A stretch of DNA of 64,000 bases from Typhlomys cinereus (GCA_023101885.1 JALPQD010000918.1:1-64000), one strand, 5' to 3'; positions 36,030-48,547 are shown, numbered from the stretch's first letter. Numbers and translations are program-made. The notes: a model not told the origin generated them from the letters alone.

Positions 36030-36482
36030 ATGCTCTTCTAAGTTGGGCATGAGTGATCATTAAGACTGGGTATCATCTGGACACTCCTGGTAATAATCAA
36101 GATCAGCTGAGACCACACCTGGAAGGATCAACTGAAGACCACCTGAAAGGATTATACCTGCCCTAGATCCCATTAGAACTGCCCAGTACTGGACCATATA
36201 AAAGAGAAGAGACGCTTTTGTAGCTGTGCTAAGAATCGCTCTTCCTTCTGCTTCTTCAATCCTCTAGCCCTCCAATCCTCCAAGTCTTTGACTAGACTAA
36301 AGACCCTCTGGGAATCCTCCAGCCTTCAGCCATCACCCACTGGACTACTGGACTGAGCAGCTACTGGCAGCCATCGTCAGACTACCTTGGCCATATCTGT
36401 AAGCCAATTCAATACATTCACTATATCTACATACATATTCATTGTGTCTATTTTGCATCTCTAGAGAACCTGACTAAGACAG
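36030..36482 (+). repeat. Retroelement or LTR-like remnant
   Basis: It contains a TATA-like ccatataaaagagaagag and a C-rich middle, and ends gcatctctagagaacctgac, a phrase seen at ends of rodent retroelements. The class is uncertain. Confidence 0.4.
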
Positions 36483-36782
36483 CATGTTTCTGTAACATCA
36501 GAGCTCAAACTCCGCATTTTCTTGTTGGACATAATGGTTCATCGCCTGCCATAATACTGTTGTGGAGCACATGACTGTGTGTCTGGTGGTTCTGTCTCTT
36601 GGGAGAACCCTGACAAAGGGAAACATCACCCTATTTTTTTCTGATAATGTAATGCAAAAAAAAAAAAAATGAGCTTGCCTAAGGTAGTGAGACTGGTTGA
36701 TGACAGACTGGGTGTGAACAGAATTCTCTGAGCTTACCCCACTGTGCATGCAGCTGAGAGATTGGACAGAAAGTGCCTCAAC

Positions 36783-36905
36783 AGAGCCTGGCACAGTAGA
36801 ACATGCTTATATACCAGCACTCAGGAGGTGGAGACAGGAGGATCCAATGATAAGGCCAGTTTGGACTATGTAGCAAGACCATCTGGTCTCTGCTCAAGAA
36901 GCAGA
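36783..36905 (+). repeat. B1-like SINE
   Basis: Sequence: gagcctggcacagtagaaca, then ccagcactcaggaggtggag, then aaggccagtttggactatgt. Confidence 0.75.
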
Positions 36906-36969
36906 GAGGTGGGAAGCTGTCAGGGTGGGGACAACCCATCATTCCCACAAGTGGGTGCAAAAGTGGACC

Positions 36970-37230
36970 ATGGGGGGATGAGCCTGGAGATAGCTCAGTG
37001 GATAAAGTGATAGCTGCAAAGGCATCCCCGGCACCCACATAAAAAGTCAGTGCTATGGTGACGGCATGTGTCAGCATTCCCAGTGCCCGGGGGGCAGAGG
37101 CCGGAGGATTCCCGTGGCTTGCTGGCCAGTTAGTCTGTCCAACTGCTGAGCTCAGTGAGATACTAGAAAGATAAGGTGTGATTGATTGAGGAAAATACCC
37201 AACATCATCCTCTGGCCTCCACATGTATGT

Positions 37231-37281
<51 letters not shown>
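36970..37281 (+). repeat. B3-like SINE with (CA)n tail
   Basis: Head gatgagcctggagatagctc; body ggcatgtgtcagcattccca; ends cctctggcctccacatgtat and (CA)n at 37233-37281. Confidence 0.85.
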
Positions 37282-37282
<1 letters not shown>

Positions 37283-37629
37283 CTCAGTGGGCACTTTCTG
37301 GTACCCTGTGGATAAGGCAAGGGGGTGGGTGAAGAGTCCCATGGCTCTGCTACCTCAGTCAGTAACCACAGCAGGAACAAGGATCCAATCGGCCTCTCGA
37401 GTTAGAAATTGCCTCGACATTTCGAATCTTTTTTATTCCTTTATTTCTTCTTCCTCGTTAGATGCACAACGTTATCAATCATACCCTTCAGCTGTAACGT
37501 GGAATCACGATTGGCCCATAAAAGGCTCCCTTCATCTCCCCAATTCCTACTCCCACCCTTCCCCCTGCCAGACACCCACTCAAGCACGTTTGATCTATAG
37601 CCTCAAAGATGCACCTTTTTAATTTGTGA

Positions 37630-37850
37630 CTTGATGTGCATGTGAAGCAATTTACACAAATGAGACTGTGTCATAAATCTATGCGTTCATTTCTTTATAT
37701 ATTTTGTTAAACTTAACACTGCATTACTGAGATCTCTCCATATAGCCACGGACATCCAGTTCCCTGTCTGGAGCTGCTCAGCAGGGTGCGCCCACAGCGC
37801 ATTTACTTACCCACTCCCTCAGAGATGGACACTTAGGTTGCTTCCAGCTC
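37630..37850 (+). repeat. Ancient L1 3' remnant
   Basis: Sequence: ctgagatctctccatatagc, then gatggacacttaggttgctt. These are phrases typical of old mammalian L1 3'UTRs. Confidence 0.55.
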
Positions 37851-38374
37851 CCTCCCCCCATCCCCTCACTAAGGCCCACCTGTCCCTTGTGTGGGAGACT
37901 TCTCGAGAATATACAGCGGCACACCAGCTGGTCCCCTCCCACCCCATCCCCATGGTTCACTTTTGCACTTGATTGTGAAAATGGTGGGCTGTCCCCACCC
38001 TGACAGCTTCCCACTTCTCCGCTTCTCCAGCAGAGACCGGAAGTAGCAAAACTGCTTCCTTTGGGAGCAGCCTGTAGCCAGAGGACCTGACAGAAGCCAG
38101 GGAATACATATTAATAGTCTCTTCATTGCTTGGAGGATGGTGGTAGTGGTGTGTGGGTAATTCTGGAGGCATGTTCTCCATCTTCTGAGACCCCTAACCC
38201 TCTCAGGACTGGGTGTAGGGTGAGCCAAGTGAGAGGTCCATGGTGCAAAATTTAGGGTACCCACTCTCAGGGCTGTGTAAGTACCCAGAATTTTCCCCTT
38301 AACTCCATATAACATATGACATAATTTTTCATAGGGAATCTGTTTTTATTTACCCCAGAGAACAAAGACCCAAC

Positions 38375-38637
38375 GAGTGGTGTGTGTGTGTGTATCAGAA
38401 GGCACTTGAATATGTGTGCCTGTGGAAACCCAAGGGCGACATCAGGAATCATTCCACATTGCTATCTCTTTATTGCTTTGTTTTGGGATTTCCAAGGCTC
38501 TGTCCTTCTGGACCAGAATTTTGGCACCATCATATCCATCTGGCTTTTTTTTTTTTTTTTAATGTGGAATCTGGGAGTTCACACTCAGGTGCTTTTGCTT
38601 GCGAGGTAAGGCTTTAACCCCTGGGCCATCTCCCCAG
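38375..38637 (-). repeat. tRNA-derived SINE (reverse)
   Basis: It contains gtgtatcagaaggcacttga, cccaagggcgacatcaggaa and ccctgggccatctccccag. Confidence 0.85.
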
Positions 38638-39339
38638 TAAATGATTTTTTCCACATCTGCCTTAGTGAATCAGTGAATTTTCAGGGGGTATTTACAGGAA
38701 CAAGGATGAGGCGATACAAGGGCATAGGTGACTCTTAGGCAGCTGCATCACCAAAAAGCATGGGTGCCAGTTCAGGAAAGTGGTATGCCTGGAACTTCCT
38801 GCCAGGCTCATAGGCAACTCTAGGAAAGGGTGTCTCCTCTATGGCAATTATTGATGGCTTGTACAACTTCTGGAAGGGGCCTCTTGAGACTTGTAAGTTT
38901 CTAGTGAGTTTCCTGAGCCTTCCCTACTCCTTCCAGGATGAAGTACTGTATTATTTCTCTGTGTCTGTCTCAGTTTCTCTCTCTCAAGTGAATGTGTGGT
39001 TATGCATGCTCATGCACAAGCACGTGGAAACTAGAAGATGATGTCTGGTGTCTTCCTCTACAGCACTCTGTCTTGTTGCCCTGAGACAAAGATCTTTTAC
39101 TAGACTTACCTGGAAGCTCACCTTTGGGTGAGGCTAGCTGTCCATCCAGGGAACTCTCAGGATCTTCACGTCTCGATCACCTGAGTACACTTGTAGCTGT
39201 ACCTAGCTTGTGTGCGTGCACAAGGAATTAGAACTCAGATTCTCAAGCTGGCAGAGCAGATGCTGTACCCACTGAGCCACCTCCCCAGTCCAGGAGGGAG
39301 CGTTTCCATCCCATCATCATAATCATCTGATCCACAAAC

Positions 39340-39450
39340 TGAGTTTGGGGCTGTGTGGCTGTAATCCCAACACTAGGAAGGTTGAGGCAGAAAGATTGAG
39401 TTTGAGCCCATCCTGGGATGCATAGAAAACCCCCATCTCAAAAACAAACA
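39340..39450 (+). repeat. B1-like SINE
   Basis: It contains tgtaatcccaacactaggaa and gagcccatcctgggatgcat. Confidence 0.7.
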
Positions 39451-39929
39451 AATGAAACGGATACAAAATGAAAGAAAACAAAAGCTCACCAGCAAATCCA
39501 TAAGCATTGCAACAGAAAATTCATGAAAGAAGATACATGAAGGCAAGTAAACACAAGGAAAAAAAATCAGTATGGAATGCCTTTAGAGACATGAAGATTC
39601 AAACTATGTTGAGCTTCCACTGCAAATTATTAGAATGGCTAGTAAGGACCTGGATAAGATCAGGGGCCGTGAGGAAGGGGAATGCTCTAGAGAATGGAAC
39701 AGCTGCACTGGAAAACAACTGTCTCTTCTCCCTCCTGCTCTGACAGGGTCTCACTATATAGCCCATCTGGCCTGCAACTCACTGTGGTCTGCAGTGTGGG
39801 ATTCCAGACATGTGCCGCTGTGCACTGCTTTACTTTCTATTTCTTTTACATCTAAGTTTCTATTTCTTTTACATCTAAGTTTAGCACAACAGATTAAGGG
39901 CTGTTTGTCTTTCCAAATTTCCTTTATGT

Positions 39930-40715
39930 AGCTTAACACGGTGATGTCCAGTTTCATTCATTTTCCTGCAAATGACAGAACTTTGTTCTGGCCCAGAGAG
40001 ATGGTTCAGCAGCAGAGGCGCCTGAACACAAGCCTGGAGACTTGAGTTTTATTCCTAGAGTCCACATGATAGAAGGAAAGAAGTGACTTCTGAAAGTTGA
40101 CCTCTGACAGCCACAGGCATGTTATGGCACACATGATTCTCTCTCTCTCTCCTTTCAAATAATGCGCAGGTAGCTCTGCCATGTACTGACTTGGATTCCT
40201 TTAAGTGTATGTCTAGGAATGGTAAATTTATTAACTGAGTTCCCCGGTCAGTAGGTGTAGGATAGGGCCCAAGATAGGGACTGGCTATATTGCTCAGGCT
40301 GTCCTCAAATGCCTGGCCTCAAGCAACCTTCCTGCCTGGGCCCCTGGGCATGTGGGAACCCAGATTCCTGTCAGTGAACCTGCAGGAGACTGCATTTCGC
40401 ACACCCTGATCAGGCAGTCCTGATCCTTGTGGTCTGCAGATCTCATCATGAGGAGCAAGAGTTTTTGCTTTAATTACTTTTCAGTGAGTTTCCTGATGAC
40501 ATGTTCTTACATGTGTATCACTGTACTTCGCTTACAGACGCCTCCCTATTCCCCGAATCACTACCTTTGTGTTTTAGTGGCATACAAATCTACATTGCTA
40601 AATTCAGATTCTGCAAAAACACGTAATGTTGGTCTTCCTGTACCTGGCTTAGTACACTTGACTTGATTCCCATTTCCATTCTTTTTCCTGTAAATGATGT
40701 CATTTCCTTCTTTGT
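39930..40715. repeat. Old L1 3' remnants interrupted by a B3-like SINE
   Basis: ttcctgcaaatgacagaact and ctgtacctggcttagtacac, then ttttcctgtaaatgatgtca are L1 3'UTR phrases. A SINE (gagagatggttcagcagcag) occupies about 39985-40160. Confidence 0.5.
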
Positions 40716-41037
40716 GGCTCTTGAGCAAGGCTTTTTTTCTTTTTCTTTTTCTTTTTTTAAACCATTCCATCTTATTGCAGAGCAGCAATTCTCAAAGTGA
40801 GGCTGTGGGCCTGAAGCCTCACTCACCTTGGGAATGCAGCACTTCTGGCTGGAGAGATGATCCATGGGTAAAGCTCTTGCCATGCAAACACCAGGACTTG
40901 CGTTGGGGTCCTCAGCTGCCAGGGAAAAGCTAGGTGTGGGGACCCAAACCTACCATCCTGAATGGATCCTAGGGGCTGTCTGGCCAAGCCACCCTCCGGT
41001 GCCTCTGAGCTCCAGGTTCAGTAAGAAACCCTTTGGC

Positions 41038-41307
41038 GGGGCTGGAGAGGTGGCTCAGGGGTTAAGCTTCTGCTTTGCGGGCAGAAGGTCCTGAGTTCGG
41101 ATCCTAGACCCCACGTATAGACGCCAGGCGGAAGCGGGGGCGGCCTGCGTTTCTGGTCCTGGTAGGGCGGAGCCTGTGAATCCTGGGGCAGAGTAAAGGA
41201 GGAGGTGGAGGCGTCCATGGTGGTTCCCGAATTCGTCCGTGGTTCTACATACATACACACACGCGCACACATGCATACACGCACAATTGAATAAAAAAAA
41301 AAAAAAA
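41038..41307 (+). mobile_element. Young tRNA-derived SINE with perfect target-site duplication
   Basis: A full-length copy of the 30063 family with an 18-base A tail. It is flanked by the identical 15-base duplication aagaaaccctttggc (41023-41037 and 41308-41322). Confidence 0.95.
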
Positions 41308-41681
41308 AAGAAACCCTTTGGCAAAAAGCAAGGTAGAGGGGCCTCGGAGGTAGCTCGAGGGATAAGGTGGTTGTTGTTGGCAGACTTGAGTTCAGATCTC
41401 TGTCACCTGCAAAGGCTTGGGAGTAAGTAACCCCAAGGTTTAGTAGGTAGAAAGGAAAACTGACTAGCTGAAGAACTTGGGGTTCAGCGAAAGACTTTGC
41501 TGGTGATGAGCAGAGTGGACTGATGTCAATTTCAGGTCTCCACAAGCACAACAGTGCACCTGCAGCTTTTCTACGTGTGTACCCTTCACATCCATAACCA
41601 GACACATGCAAACACACTCCACATCCATGTGCACCACGCATACAAAAATATGCACACAACATACACGTGCCGCGCGTGCAC

Positions 41682-41686
<5 letters not shown>

Positions 41687-41727
<41 letters not shown>
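41687..41727. repeat. (CA)n microsatellite
   Basis: About 20 CA units end a CA-rich SINE tail. Confidence 0.95.
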
Positions 41728-41730
<3 letters not shown>

Positions 41731-41939
41731 CGCAATGAAAATTCTCTAAGTTAGTTCATCAGCAGTCCGGGGGTGTGTACCTTCGTGCAGAACTTCCCTC
41801 CCTCCCACTCCCAGTACGGACCGTTAAGTTATGGAGCCTGCGCTAGCCTGCATCACGATCTCCCCCCACATCACGTCTCTGGGACGGTGTACCAGATGTC
41901 AGTAGCTCCCAAATTCCCCAAGGAGGACCCAGGAATTTC

Positions 41940-42233
41940 TGGGGTGGGTAGGAGGGCACGATCCGGCTGACGTCACAGAAGCGAACAGCAGGCAAAGAAG
42001 GAGAAAGAGGGAAGGGAGGAGAGTCCGGGGGAGGCGGGGCCAAAAGATGACGTACGGGAGGGCGGGATGCAAAAGAGAAACCGAAAGGATTAGACTGTGG
42101 ATTCAGGGAGCTGGGAATCCTTCTAGAAAAAAGAGTCTCTGACTGGAAACTCCTCAGAACACAGAGAATGGTGGGAGGAGAGGAAGTTGCCCTGACTCAC
42201 CCCAATTTTTCTGGCGATGGCGAAGGTACAAAA
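41940..42233 (+). promoter_or_regulatory. Promoter-like CpG-rich segment with CRE, GC-box and ISRE motifs
   Basis: This is an isolated CpG-rich patch in AT/repeat-rich surroundings. It has a palindromic CRE (tgacgtca, 41968-41975), a half CRE (tgacgta, 42048), a GC box (gaggcggggc, 42031-42040), a second ggcggg (42061) and an IRF-type element gaaaccgaaa (42077-42086). A donor-like aaa|gtaagg at 42233/42234 would end a first exon. No protein is recognised. It may be the promoter of an unannotated transcript or a regulatory element for the lambda-interferon region. The motifs are seen; the function is inferred. Confidence 0.5.
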
Positions 42234-42429
42234 GTAAGGAGGTAGATGTTTTTAAAGAAACTGGGGCACGGAGGAGTCCTTTCTTGGAATGTTAGGGGAC
42301 ACATGTAGGAGTTTGGGGGAGGGTGCAGAAGATGAAGGGTTTGGATGACTAGTGTCACATACCCCATAATAAATGATGATGACAGTGATATGTTTCATGA
42401 AACATGCTGTAAGCGATTTTTGTTCTTTT

Positions 42430-42655
42430 CTTTTCTTTCTTTCTTTCTTTTTTTTTTTTTGAGACAAGTTCTCATATAGTCCAGGTTGGCCTCAAAGTTT
42501 CTGTGTAATTAAGGATGCCCTTGTGCTCCTTCTCTGCCTCCTGAATGATGGGATTACTACGGCCGGTCACCCTGGTTCATGCGGTGCTGGGGATCAAACC
42601 CAGAACTTCATGCATGCTAGACAAGCTCTCTACCCCCTGAGCGGCATCCCCAGAT
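42430..42655 (-). repeat. B1-like plus ID-like SINEs (reverse)
   Basis: A T-rich start, then gtccaggttggcctcaaagt (B1), then ggtgctggggatcaaaccca with ctctaccccctgagcggcat (ID, reverse). Confidence 0.75.
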
Positions 42656-42778
42656 TTCTGTAAACACTTTATACCCACCAACCTGTAGACTCCCCATGAG
42701 AATCCTAGGGAGTGTTGTTCTATCTTGGCTGGCAACATGGAAATTTCAATGTATGTAACCATCAAGCCATCCTCCCAG

Positions 42779-42781
<3 letters not shown>

Positions 42782-42830
<49 letters not shown>
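42782..42830. repeat. (CA)n microsatellite
   Basis: About 24 uninterrupted CA units. Confidence 0.97.
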
Positions 42831-42832
<2 letters not shown>

Positions 42833-42984
42833 TTCCATTCATCAATGAACTGGTTAGCTATACTTCTCTCACTCCGCCCCCTCTCCTTTGGTTTCTGCTC
42901 GTTATTATCCAGTCATTTAAAAACTTTAAAGTAGCTTCTTTTTCTTTTCTTAAATGCACACACACAAATATGTTTGTTTGGGAC

Positions 42985-43075
42985 AGAGTCTCATAGCCCA
43001 GGCTGGCCTCAAACTCACTATATAGCTGAGGCTGACCTTAAACTCCTGATCTGCAGCACCATACCTGGCCTATAG
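42985..43075 (-). repeat. B1-like SINE (reverse)
   Basis: It contains gcccaggctggcctcaaact and ggctgaccttaaactcctga. Confidence 0.75.
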
Positions 43076-43539
43076 TTTTGCTTTGCAGGTGCATCTGACT
43101 GATAGAAGCCAGGTTACATGTCTGCAGAAATACTTTCTGGTGCCAGGGACTCAGGAAGCCTCTGATTTTTGACTGCAGCTGAGGAAGAATAGTGCTCATC
43201 ATAACGTGAATTATCCCTGCAGGAGGGCATTTGTGTGGGCTTTCAATTTATTGATTCTTGGCTCCAAATTCATTTTTTTCTCCCGCTTTTTTTTTTAAAT
43301 TTAAATTGTGTGTGTGCACGCGCGCATGCGTGTATGTGCATGTGCGTGTACATGATACTAGGGATTAAACCTATTTCTCTTCTTCTACCACGTGGGCTTC
43401 TGGGAATTAAACTTAGGTCATCAGGTTTTCAAGCAATTTTTTTTTTTTTAAATAAAGATAGGTTCTTGGGCTTGAACTTAGGTCCTTGTGCTTGCAAGGC
43501 AATCGCTTTCCCAGGTAAGCTATATCAACCCTCTTCCTT

Positions 43540-43545
43540 TTGCGC

Positions 43546-43587
<42 letters not shown>

Positions 43588-43803
43588 ATGCATCAAAGAG
43601 TACTGTGGAGGGCCAAGTGTGACCTTGGGAGTCATCCTGGATTGTTTCTACTCTCTTTTTACAATCTAGGCTCCACTTTTCAGAGCCGGAAGTGCAAACC
43701 ACCACCATTTTCACCTGGCATTTTTACACGGGATTCAGGATCTGAACTCAGACCCTTCTGCTTGTGAGGCAGAGTCTTAGCCCTTGAGCCATCTCTCCAG
43801 CCT
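43540..43803 (-). repeat. (GT)n plus tRNA-derived SINE (reverse)
   Basis: GT run 43549-43584. The SINE body runs gggagtcatcctggattgtt to ttgagccatctctccagcc. A reverse B1-like unit follows to about 43930. Confidence 0.85.
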
Positions 43804-44959
43804 TTTCTCTTTCTCTCTTTTGAGACGGGGTCTTGTTATGTAAGCCAAGCTGACTTCGCACTGGTGGTCTGCCCCCCCACCCCCAGTCTCTTGAAGTGCT
43901 GGAATTATAAGACACATGTGGCCATGACTGGCTTGATACCCTTGGGTTCTGCACACTTTCTATTCATGGTTAATGGAATCTATCCAGGATGCAATCAGCA
44001 AACTGGATTTCTCCTTGGCCAGCCAGAAACTTCATCAATCTCATCAATTGAGGGTGCTAGAGGGACATTGGAGGTATAGAGAATTGCCGGACCTTTAGAA
44101 AGTGCAGGGTCTGGTTTTCTCTTTCGCTGCTTGATCTCCTGTGGTTTCTATGGGTCATTTTACTTGGAAGTGCAGTATTTTTCAAGTCAGGTTGCTACCA
44201 CAGTGCTTTCTCTGTGGACTTGGGCGTAATCTGGTCACCTTTCTCATGTGCATGCCAGGTTGGCTGTCAGGGAACCAGTAACCATGTCTTCACCCCATTC
44301 AGCTGTCCTGGGGCTGTCTTCGGGTCCAATGTACCAGAAGTGCCAAAGGTTTCTTCAGTGGATGTCCTTGTGAACTTCCAAATCCATCCACATCTGGAGT
44401 AGCACTTGGGCTCAGTGTCCACCTCCCAGCCATGTCTTGCCTGCATCCAGTGGGCTGTTTTTCTGTTAGTTGGTGACCCAAGTTTGCTGTGCCGTGGGCA
44501 CTCTTTCTCAGCCTAGGCTGACCTTCAGAGTTCCCTTCCCATCTTCATGGTCATTCCCCCATCATTCTTTCATAATTCATAACCCTCCTGTGCTTAGCTG
44601 GACACGTGGTCTCTGCATCTCATTAGGACTCAGATCACCCAGCTATCAGTATGTATTGTACTGAGACAAGTAACAGATATGATCCACACCATTGGAGCGA
44701 TAACAAAAATAGAGGCTGGGTACTTCGTTTTATACTTTTTCAAATATTAATCAATTAATCAATTGATTTAGAAGGGGGAGAGAGAGAACATATATCATGA
44801 AGCATAGGTAGAGGTCAGAAGACAACTTTCAGAAGTCTGTCCTCTCCTTCTACCATGTGGGGATCAAATTCAGATTGCCGGTTTAGGAATAGATGTATTT
44901 CTCATCCACTAGCCCCAGATTGGATATTTTATTTTTTTAATATTTTGTTTATTTTATTA

Positions 44960-44965
44960 TTATTA

Positions 44966-45011
<46 letters not shown>

Positions 45012-45230
45012 TGTGTGGAGGACCAAGAGTGACTTCAGGAATCATCCTGGATTGCTTCTACGTCCTTCTTGCTTTGCTCTGGAGTTTCTCGGACTCTACC
45101 CATCAGGGCCTGAAGTATAGGCCGCTGCCACTATTTCTGCCTGGCATTTTTACATGCGACCTGGGATACGAGCTCGGGACCTTCTGCTTTCGAGACAGAG
45201 TCTTAACTCCTGATCCATCTCTCCAACTTC
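44960..45230 (-). repeat. (GT)n plus tRNA-derived SINE (reverse)
   Basis: GT run 44968-45003. The SINE body runs caggaatcatcctggattgc to ctgatccatctctccaac. Confidence 0.85.
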
Positions 45231-45327
45231 TGCCTCCTTGTGCAGATTTAAAAAAATAATTTTACTAAGTGTATTAATTAGGGCAGTACCACACAAAAAG
45301 ACCAGTTTAAAGAGAATATAGAAATTT

Positions 45328-45423
45328 GGGGTTGGGGATTTAGCTCAGTGGTAGAGCGTTTGCCTAGCAAGCGCGAGGCCCTGGGTTCGGTCCCCAGCAC
45401 CGGAAAAAAAAAATCACCAAAAT
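45328..45423 (+). mobile_element. Recently inserted ID (BC1-type) SINE
   Basis: An almost consensus ID element: ggggttggggatttagctca, then gtggtagagcgtttgcctag, then ctgggttcggtccccagcac, then an A tail. It is flanked by the identical 19-base duplication aaagagaatatagaaattt (45309-45327 and 45424-45442). A and B boxes are intact. It is a retroposed tRNA-Ala-like sequence and should not be annotated as a tRNA gene. Confidence 0.97.
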
Positions 45424-45477
45424 AAAGAGAATATAGAAATTTATGTATCTCTATGTATCCATCTATAGATATAGAGA

Positions 45478-45765
45478 GACAGATGGCATAAGCCTGTAAT
45501 CTCAGTTCAAGAGGCTGAGGCAGGGGGATTGTAAGTTCAAGATCAGCCTGGGACACAGAGCAAGTTCAAGGCCAGCCTGGGCAACTTAGTGAAACTCTGG
45601 CTCAAAACAAAGTGAAGGTGGACCTACATAGTGACACATCCTTGTTACCCCAGCACTTGGGAGATGGAGGCAGGAGGATCAGGAGTTCAAGATCATCTGT
45701 GGCTACATGGGAAGCTGAAGGTCAGCTTATGTTTCATGGGATCCTATGTCAAACTCATGAAAAAG
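45478..45765 (+). repeat. Two B1-like SINEs in tandem
   Basis: The first has gcataagcctgtaatctcag and tcaaggccagcctgggcaac. The second has ttgttaccccagcacttggg. Confidence 0.85.
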
Positions 45766-45784
45766 TAAAAATAGTAAAAAAGTA

Positions 45785-46005
45785 AAATGAGGATGGGGAA
45801 TGTAGTTCAATGGTCCGGTCCTTGACTAGTAAGTGCAAGACCCTGAATTCAAGAGTCAGGAGAGGTGGGGGAGGGAATAAGAGAAAGAGAAGGAGAGGGA
45901 GGGGAGAGATAGAAATAGTAAAAGGGAGAGAGAAAGGGAAGAAAGGAGAGAGAGAGAGAGAGTGCACTTCAGACTAGAGAGAGAGAGAGAGAGAAAAAGT
46001 GCACT
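45785..46005. repeat. ID-like head and GA-rich tract
   Basis: gggaatgtagttcaatggtc is followed by a purine-rich region with a short GA-rich duplication (gagtgcacttcagactagag, repeated near 45999). Confidence 0.7.
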
Positions 46006-46449
46006 TCAGACTGTTGGCTTACACAAGAAGCAATGCTGGACTCCACAGATAGAATTTCTTCTCTTTGGAGCAAGCCTCAGCAACTCAGCTCTGCTCTCAA
46101 GTCCTCTCAATTGATTGGTGGAGTCCATCCAGATGCAGGAAGCTGAGCCTTCTTAAGCCACCAGATTCTAGGCTTAATGATATCTGCAACTGAATGATGT
46201 TTCAATTGAAGCAGTCGGCTGGGTGTGTCACCTTCTCAGGAATATTCCATTCTTCTGGTACCAAATGTGTTGGTCTCATCTTCCTGGTGCTGAACGAATA
46301 TCAGATCCAAACTGCCCAGGGGGACGAGGGACTTATTCTTGTTTACTATTCTCAGTTATAGTTCATCAGTATGGCAGGAGATTCATACTAACATCGGGAG
46401 CTGTGGGAATGAGCCACAACATACAAGAGCTGAGAGAGGAACATACTTG

Positions 46450-47590
46450 CTCACTTGCCTGTACGTCAAAACACTGAACCAGTTCTCTCTATCTTATCCA
46501 CGTGCCCAGGGAATGACTACACCTACGGTAGGCTGGGTCTTCCTCCAGCAATTAGATAACCTCTCACGGGCTTGCTCAGGGCCTACTTTGACTACTGATT
46601 ATTTCCAGATGTGCCCAAAGACTCAATCTTTAAGTGTCAAATTAGCATCTGTAATCCAGTGTGTCTAATGGGTTAACTGGATTCCCTAGTAGTAGACACG
46701 GAAAAGGAATTGTCTCACCAAGATGTACTGCAGTTCTTGTCCCCACCCCAGCAACAGCCCACTTTGTCATTATAGACGACTTTGCATTTTTAGGACTTTG
46801 CAATAGGTACTGGATCCCAAATGAATAACAGTGCAAATTGAAGTAACCTGCCAAAGCATAGTGCAAATTGAAGTAACCTGCCAAAGCGTATGCAGGTAGG
46901 AACTGCTGGTGTTGTGTCCAGCGCCTGCCCTCCATAAAACAAATCCAGCAGTAGGACCAATATCACAGCTACAAGTGTCATCAGAGATCCAGGCCCTTCC
47001 AGCACTGTGACTGATGGAGCACCAGCCATCACATCTATGTGCAGTGAGGAAGGAATGGAGAGCTTGAACTGCACTTGGCAGCTTCCTGTTCCCTCTAGGA
47101 AAGTTATCTGAGGATCTTAACCCAGTACTTTGAATTCCTTCTTTCTTTACCATCTGTGATAGATAGCAACTGGTATCAAGTTGGTATTTGAAGGCTTTGG
47201 CTCTGGGCACATTTGTGAAGAATTAGTAGTTGACTTAAACCTTAAGCAAGCCTACAGAAGATTGTCTGATTAATGGGAAAGACCCAGCCCCTGGTGGGTG
47301 GGAATAGACCCCTGGCACGTAGATAAAATGGAGGAAGTTGATTTAGCATTGGCATTCTTCTGCATGCTTGGACAGACATGTTATCTGACAAAGGAAGTTA
47401 GTCCCTCTCGCTTCACTCCTGTATATTTGATTATAAGTTCCCTCAGCCCCTGATGTTGACATGGACTCTCCTGCCAAGCTGGAGTAAGGACTATAATGGA
47501 CAATCCCAAGATAAGAATAAAACCCCTCGCTCACTGTATAAGTCGTTTTGTTGTGAATTTATCAGCAACATGTAGGGTAACTGCGACACC
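46450..47590 (+). repeat. LINE-1 3'-end-like remnants
   Basis: The final part (aataaaacccctcgctcact through gtgaatttatcagcaacatg to 47590) resembles rodent L1 3'UTR ends. A direct repeat of about 30 bases (gtgcaaattgaagtaacctg) occurs at 46832 and 46862. The assignment is tentative. Confidence 0.45.
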
Positions 47591-48299
47591 ATCCTGCCAG
47601 CTACCCTAGCTGCAAGAGAGTCTAGTAAACATTATCTAACCGGGCACATGGTAGTTAAATTGGGGTTCTCTTACTGAAGAAAATGTGGAGAACTGAAGAT
47701 ACCACCCAGGCAACTAGCATTTTCTGCTACCCACCTGTACCCAGGTGGTCAGGGTGCAGGTGCGAAGAATAGAATTACATACTGAAGAGCATTTTCCGCT
47801 AGGATCCACTTCTACCAGCACAAGGTGTTTTCATGTGTTCTGTTCACGCAGTGTGTGGGACAATGCCTGGAGCACAATCAGCATTCAGTAAGCGTTGAAT
47901 GGAGGTGGCCCTGGCTGACACTCTGAAGAACAGAAAAACATTCTCCTCATTGCTTAAAGCACAATCAACGTCTTAATGAGAAGCACGTGTTGAAGACTTC
48001 CCAATTATTTATTTAGAAATTGTCACCCTCACAGGAAGTTGCCTATAATCAGACAATGAACACCCATGTCACCTTCTGCTAGATTCACAGTAGCATTGGC
48101 TTCCCTCACCCCACTTGAAAGGAAGTTACAGAATCATAATATTTCAGACCTGAATACTGCACACATGCTTCTCCTACAACAAGAACATTCTCCTACACGA
48201 ATCACAATGCTCTGGATTTGTAGCATATGGGTAATAGCATCAGCACTCTATTATCTAACAGACTCCCTATTCAGAGGTACCCACTCAGACCAATAATGG

Positions 48300-48545
48300 T
48301 TTTGATCTTTCAGAAATATTCTGTTCAATCTATAGAGGCAAAGAGTGGAATGGTGGCTAGGAGGGTCTGGTCTGGGGGTGGGGATTGGAGAGTCGTATTC
48401 AAAGAATATAAAATGTCAGTGAGATGGGAGGCATAATTTCAAGAGATCTATTGTACACCAGGGGACAATAGTTAACCACAATGTGTTGTATATTTGAAAA
48501 TGCCCAAGAGTGTAAATTGGAAATGTTCTTGTTGCAAACGAGTGA
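48300..48545 (+). repeat. Ancient L1 3'UTR remnant
   Basis: caggggacaatagttaacca, then gttgtatatttgaaaatgcc is a signature of old mammalian L1 3' ends. Confidence 0.7.
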
Positions 48546-48547
48546 GA

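Noticed and set aside
45328..45410. tRNA-Ala-like sequence
   Set aside because: It has A and B boxes but also an ID-specific 3' end, a poly(A) tail and target duplications. It is a SINE, not a tRNA gene.
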